Positions 63,753 through 64,000 of a DNA stretch of 64,000 nt are shown in pieces (the first letter of the stretch is position 1; each line of letters starts with the position of its first letter). The notes under the pieces are model-generated. The model did no database searches. It saw only the letters and a program-made list of their open reading frames with translations, and was not told the origin of the DNA. The stretch comes from an uncultured Phascolarctobacterium sp. (GTDB taxonomy: Bacteria > Bacillota > Negativicutes > Acidaminococcales > Acidaminococcaceae): positions 40,351 to 104,350 of the forward strand of contig CAUDEF010000007.1 of assembly GCA_958448515.1 (NCBI GenBank). Direction: 5' to 3'. Both the position numbers and the translations under genes were made by a program.

Positions 63753-63785
63753 GTCCCTTGCGTCTGCCAGTTCCGCCACCGCGGC
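63697..63785 (-). tRNA. tRNA-Leu (TAA)
   Basis: 89 nt including encoded CCA. Acceptor GCCGCGG / CCGCGGC, D-arm, anticodon loop CTTAAAA (anticodon TAA), long variable arm CGGGTAGTGATACCCG and TTCGATT T-loop. Its 3' end touches the recombinase gene. Confidence 0.97.
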
Positions 63786-63791
63786 AGAAAT

Positions 63792-63865
63792 TGGAGGCGA
63801 CACCCAGAATCGAACTGGGGATAAAGGTTTTGCAGACCTCTGCCTTACCGCTTGGCTATGTCGCC
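63792..63865 (-). tRNA. tRNA-Cys (GCA)
   Basis: 74 nt with CCA; acceptor GGCGACA / TGTCGCC, anticodon loop CTGCAAA (GCA), T-loop TTCGATT. Confidence 0.97.
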
Positions 63866-63870
63866 GTAAA

Positions 63871-63945
<75 letters not shown>

Positions 63946-63948
63946 AAA

Positions 63949-64000
63949 TGGTGCCTCAGCACAGAATCGAACTGTGGACACAAGGATTTTCAGTCCTTTG
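63949..64000 (-). tRNA. tRNA-Phe (GAA), partial
   Basis: The 3' part only; the window ends inside it. Anticodon loop CTGAAAA (GAA), T-arm CACAG/CTGTG and CCA end are visible. Confidence 0.9.

Overview
The window looks like a chromosomal segment of a low-GC diderm Firmicute, most probably Negativicutes (an Acidaminococcaceae / Phascolarctobacterium-like gut anaerobe; this is inference). Evidence: a Firmicutes-type PolC replicase and rimP-nusA-ylxR-ylxQ-infB-rbfA order; an RND efflux pump with periplasmic adaptor, which implies an outer membrane; tripartite tricarboxylate transporter (TctABC-type) genes; strong AGGAGG ribosome sites, and several TTG/GTG starts fixed by such sites. No ribosomal RNA or CRISPR array was seen.

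Layout. 1-2.2 kb: a TctC-type binding lipoprotein and a BNR/sialidase-like protein. 2.2-10.5 kb: translation operon read leftward (rimP, nusA, ylxR, ylxQ, infB, rbfA, nrnA, truB, ribF), then rpsO with its own promoter and a structured leader. 10.5-24.5 kb: yaaA, a tiny Cys/His protein, an unusually short polC, mgtC-like, proS, and the isoprenoid/envelope run pyrH-frr-PASTA-like-ferredoxin-uppS-cdsA-dxr-rseP-ispG. 24.6-26.6 kb: tctB-tctA. 26.7-36.7 kb: yebC, ruvCAB, queH, spoIID-like, queA, tgt, yajC, 5-formyl-THF cyclo-ligase, secD, secF (recombination, queuosine and secretion). 36.8-43.1 kb: rmuC and a small membrane protein leftward; TetR regulator, RND adaptor and RND pump rightward. 43.1-49.7 kb: racemase, YbaK-like editing protein, a P1B-ATPase homologue that has lost nearly every catalytic motif, a uridine-kinase-like protein and an aminotransferase. 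49.8-59.3 kb: mutS2, U32 peptidase, zapA, a secreted chagasin-like inhibitor, gltX, a small secreted protein and a DEAD-box helicase with a long structured leader.

59.4-63.7 kb is a small, decaying integrated element next to a tRNA cluster (Leu, Cys, Gly, Phe). Going right it holds a small gene interrupted by an in-frame ochre, a BRO-type antirepressor interrupted by an in-frame TGA, a divergent HTH repressor with a palindromic operator, an intact PemK/MazF-like toxin, a 440-nt non-coding stretch with two complete promoter-to-terminator small-RNA units, and a large serine recombinase whose reading frame is broken at a run of nine A. The recombinase mRNA start lies in a pair of mutually exclusive hairpins. 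Its last 18 codons run into the 3' end of tRNA-Leu.

The main candidates for new biology are the twin small RNAs between toxin and recombinase, the recombinase leader switch with its poly-A frameshift, the P-type ATPase pseudoenzyme kept under a good promoter, PolC without its proofreading domain, and the DEAD-box leader RNA. All calls come from reading the sequence alone; no database search or folding program was run.
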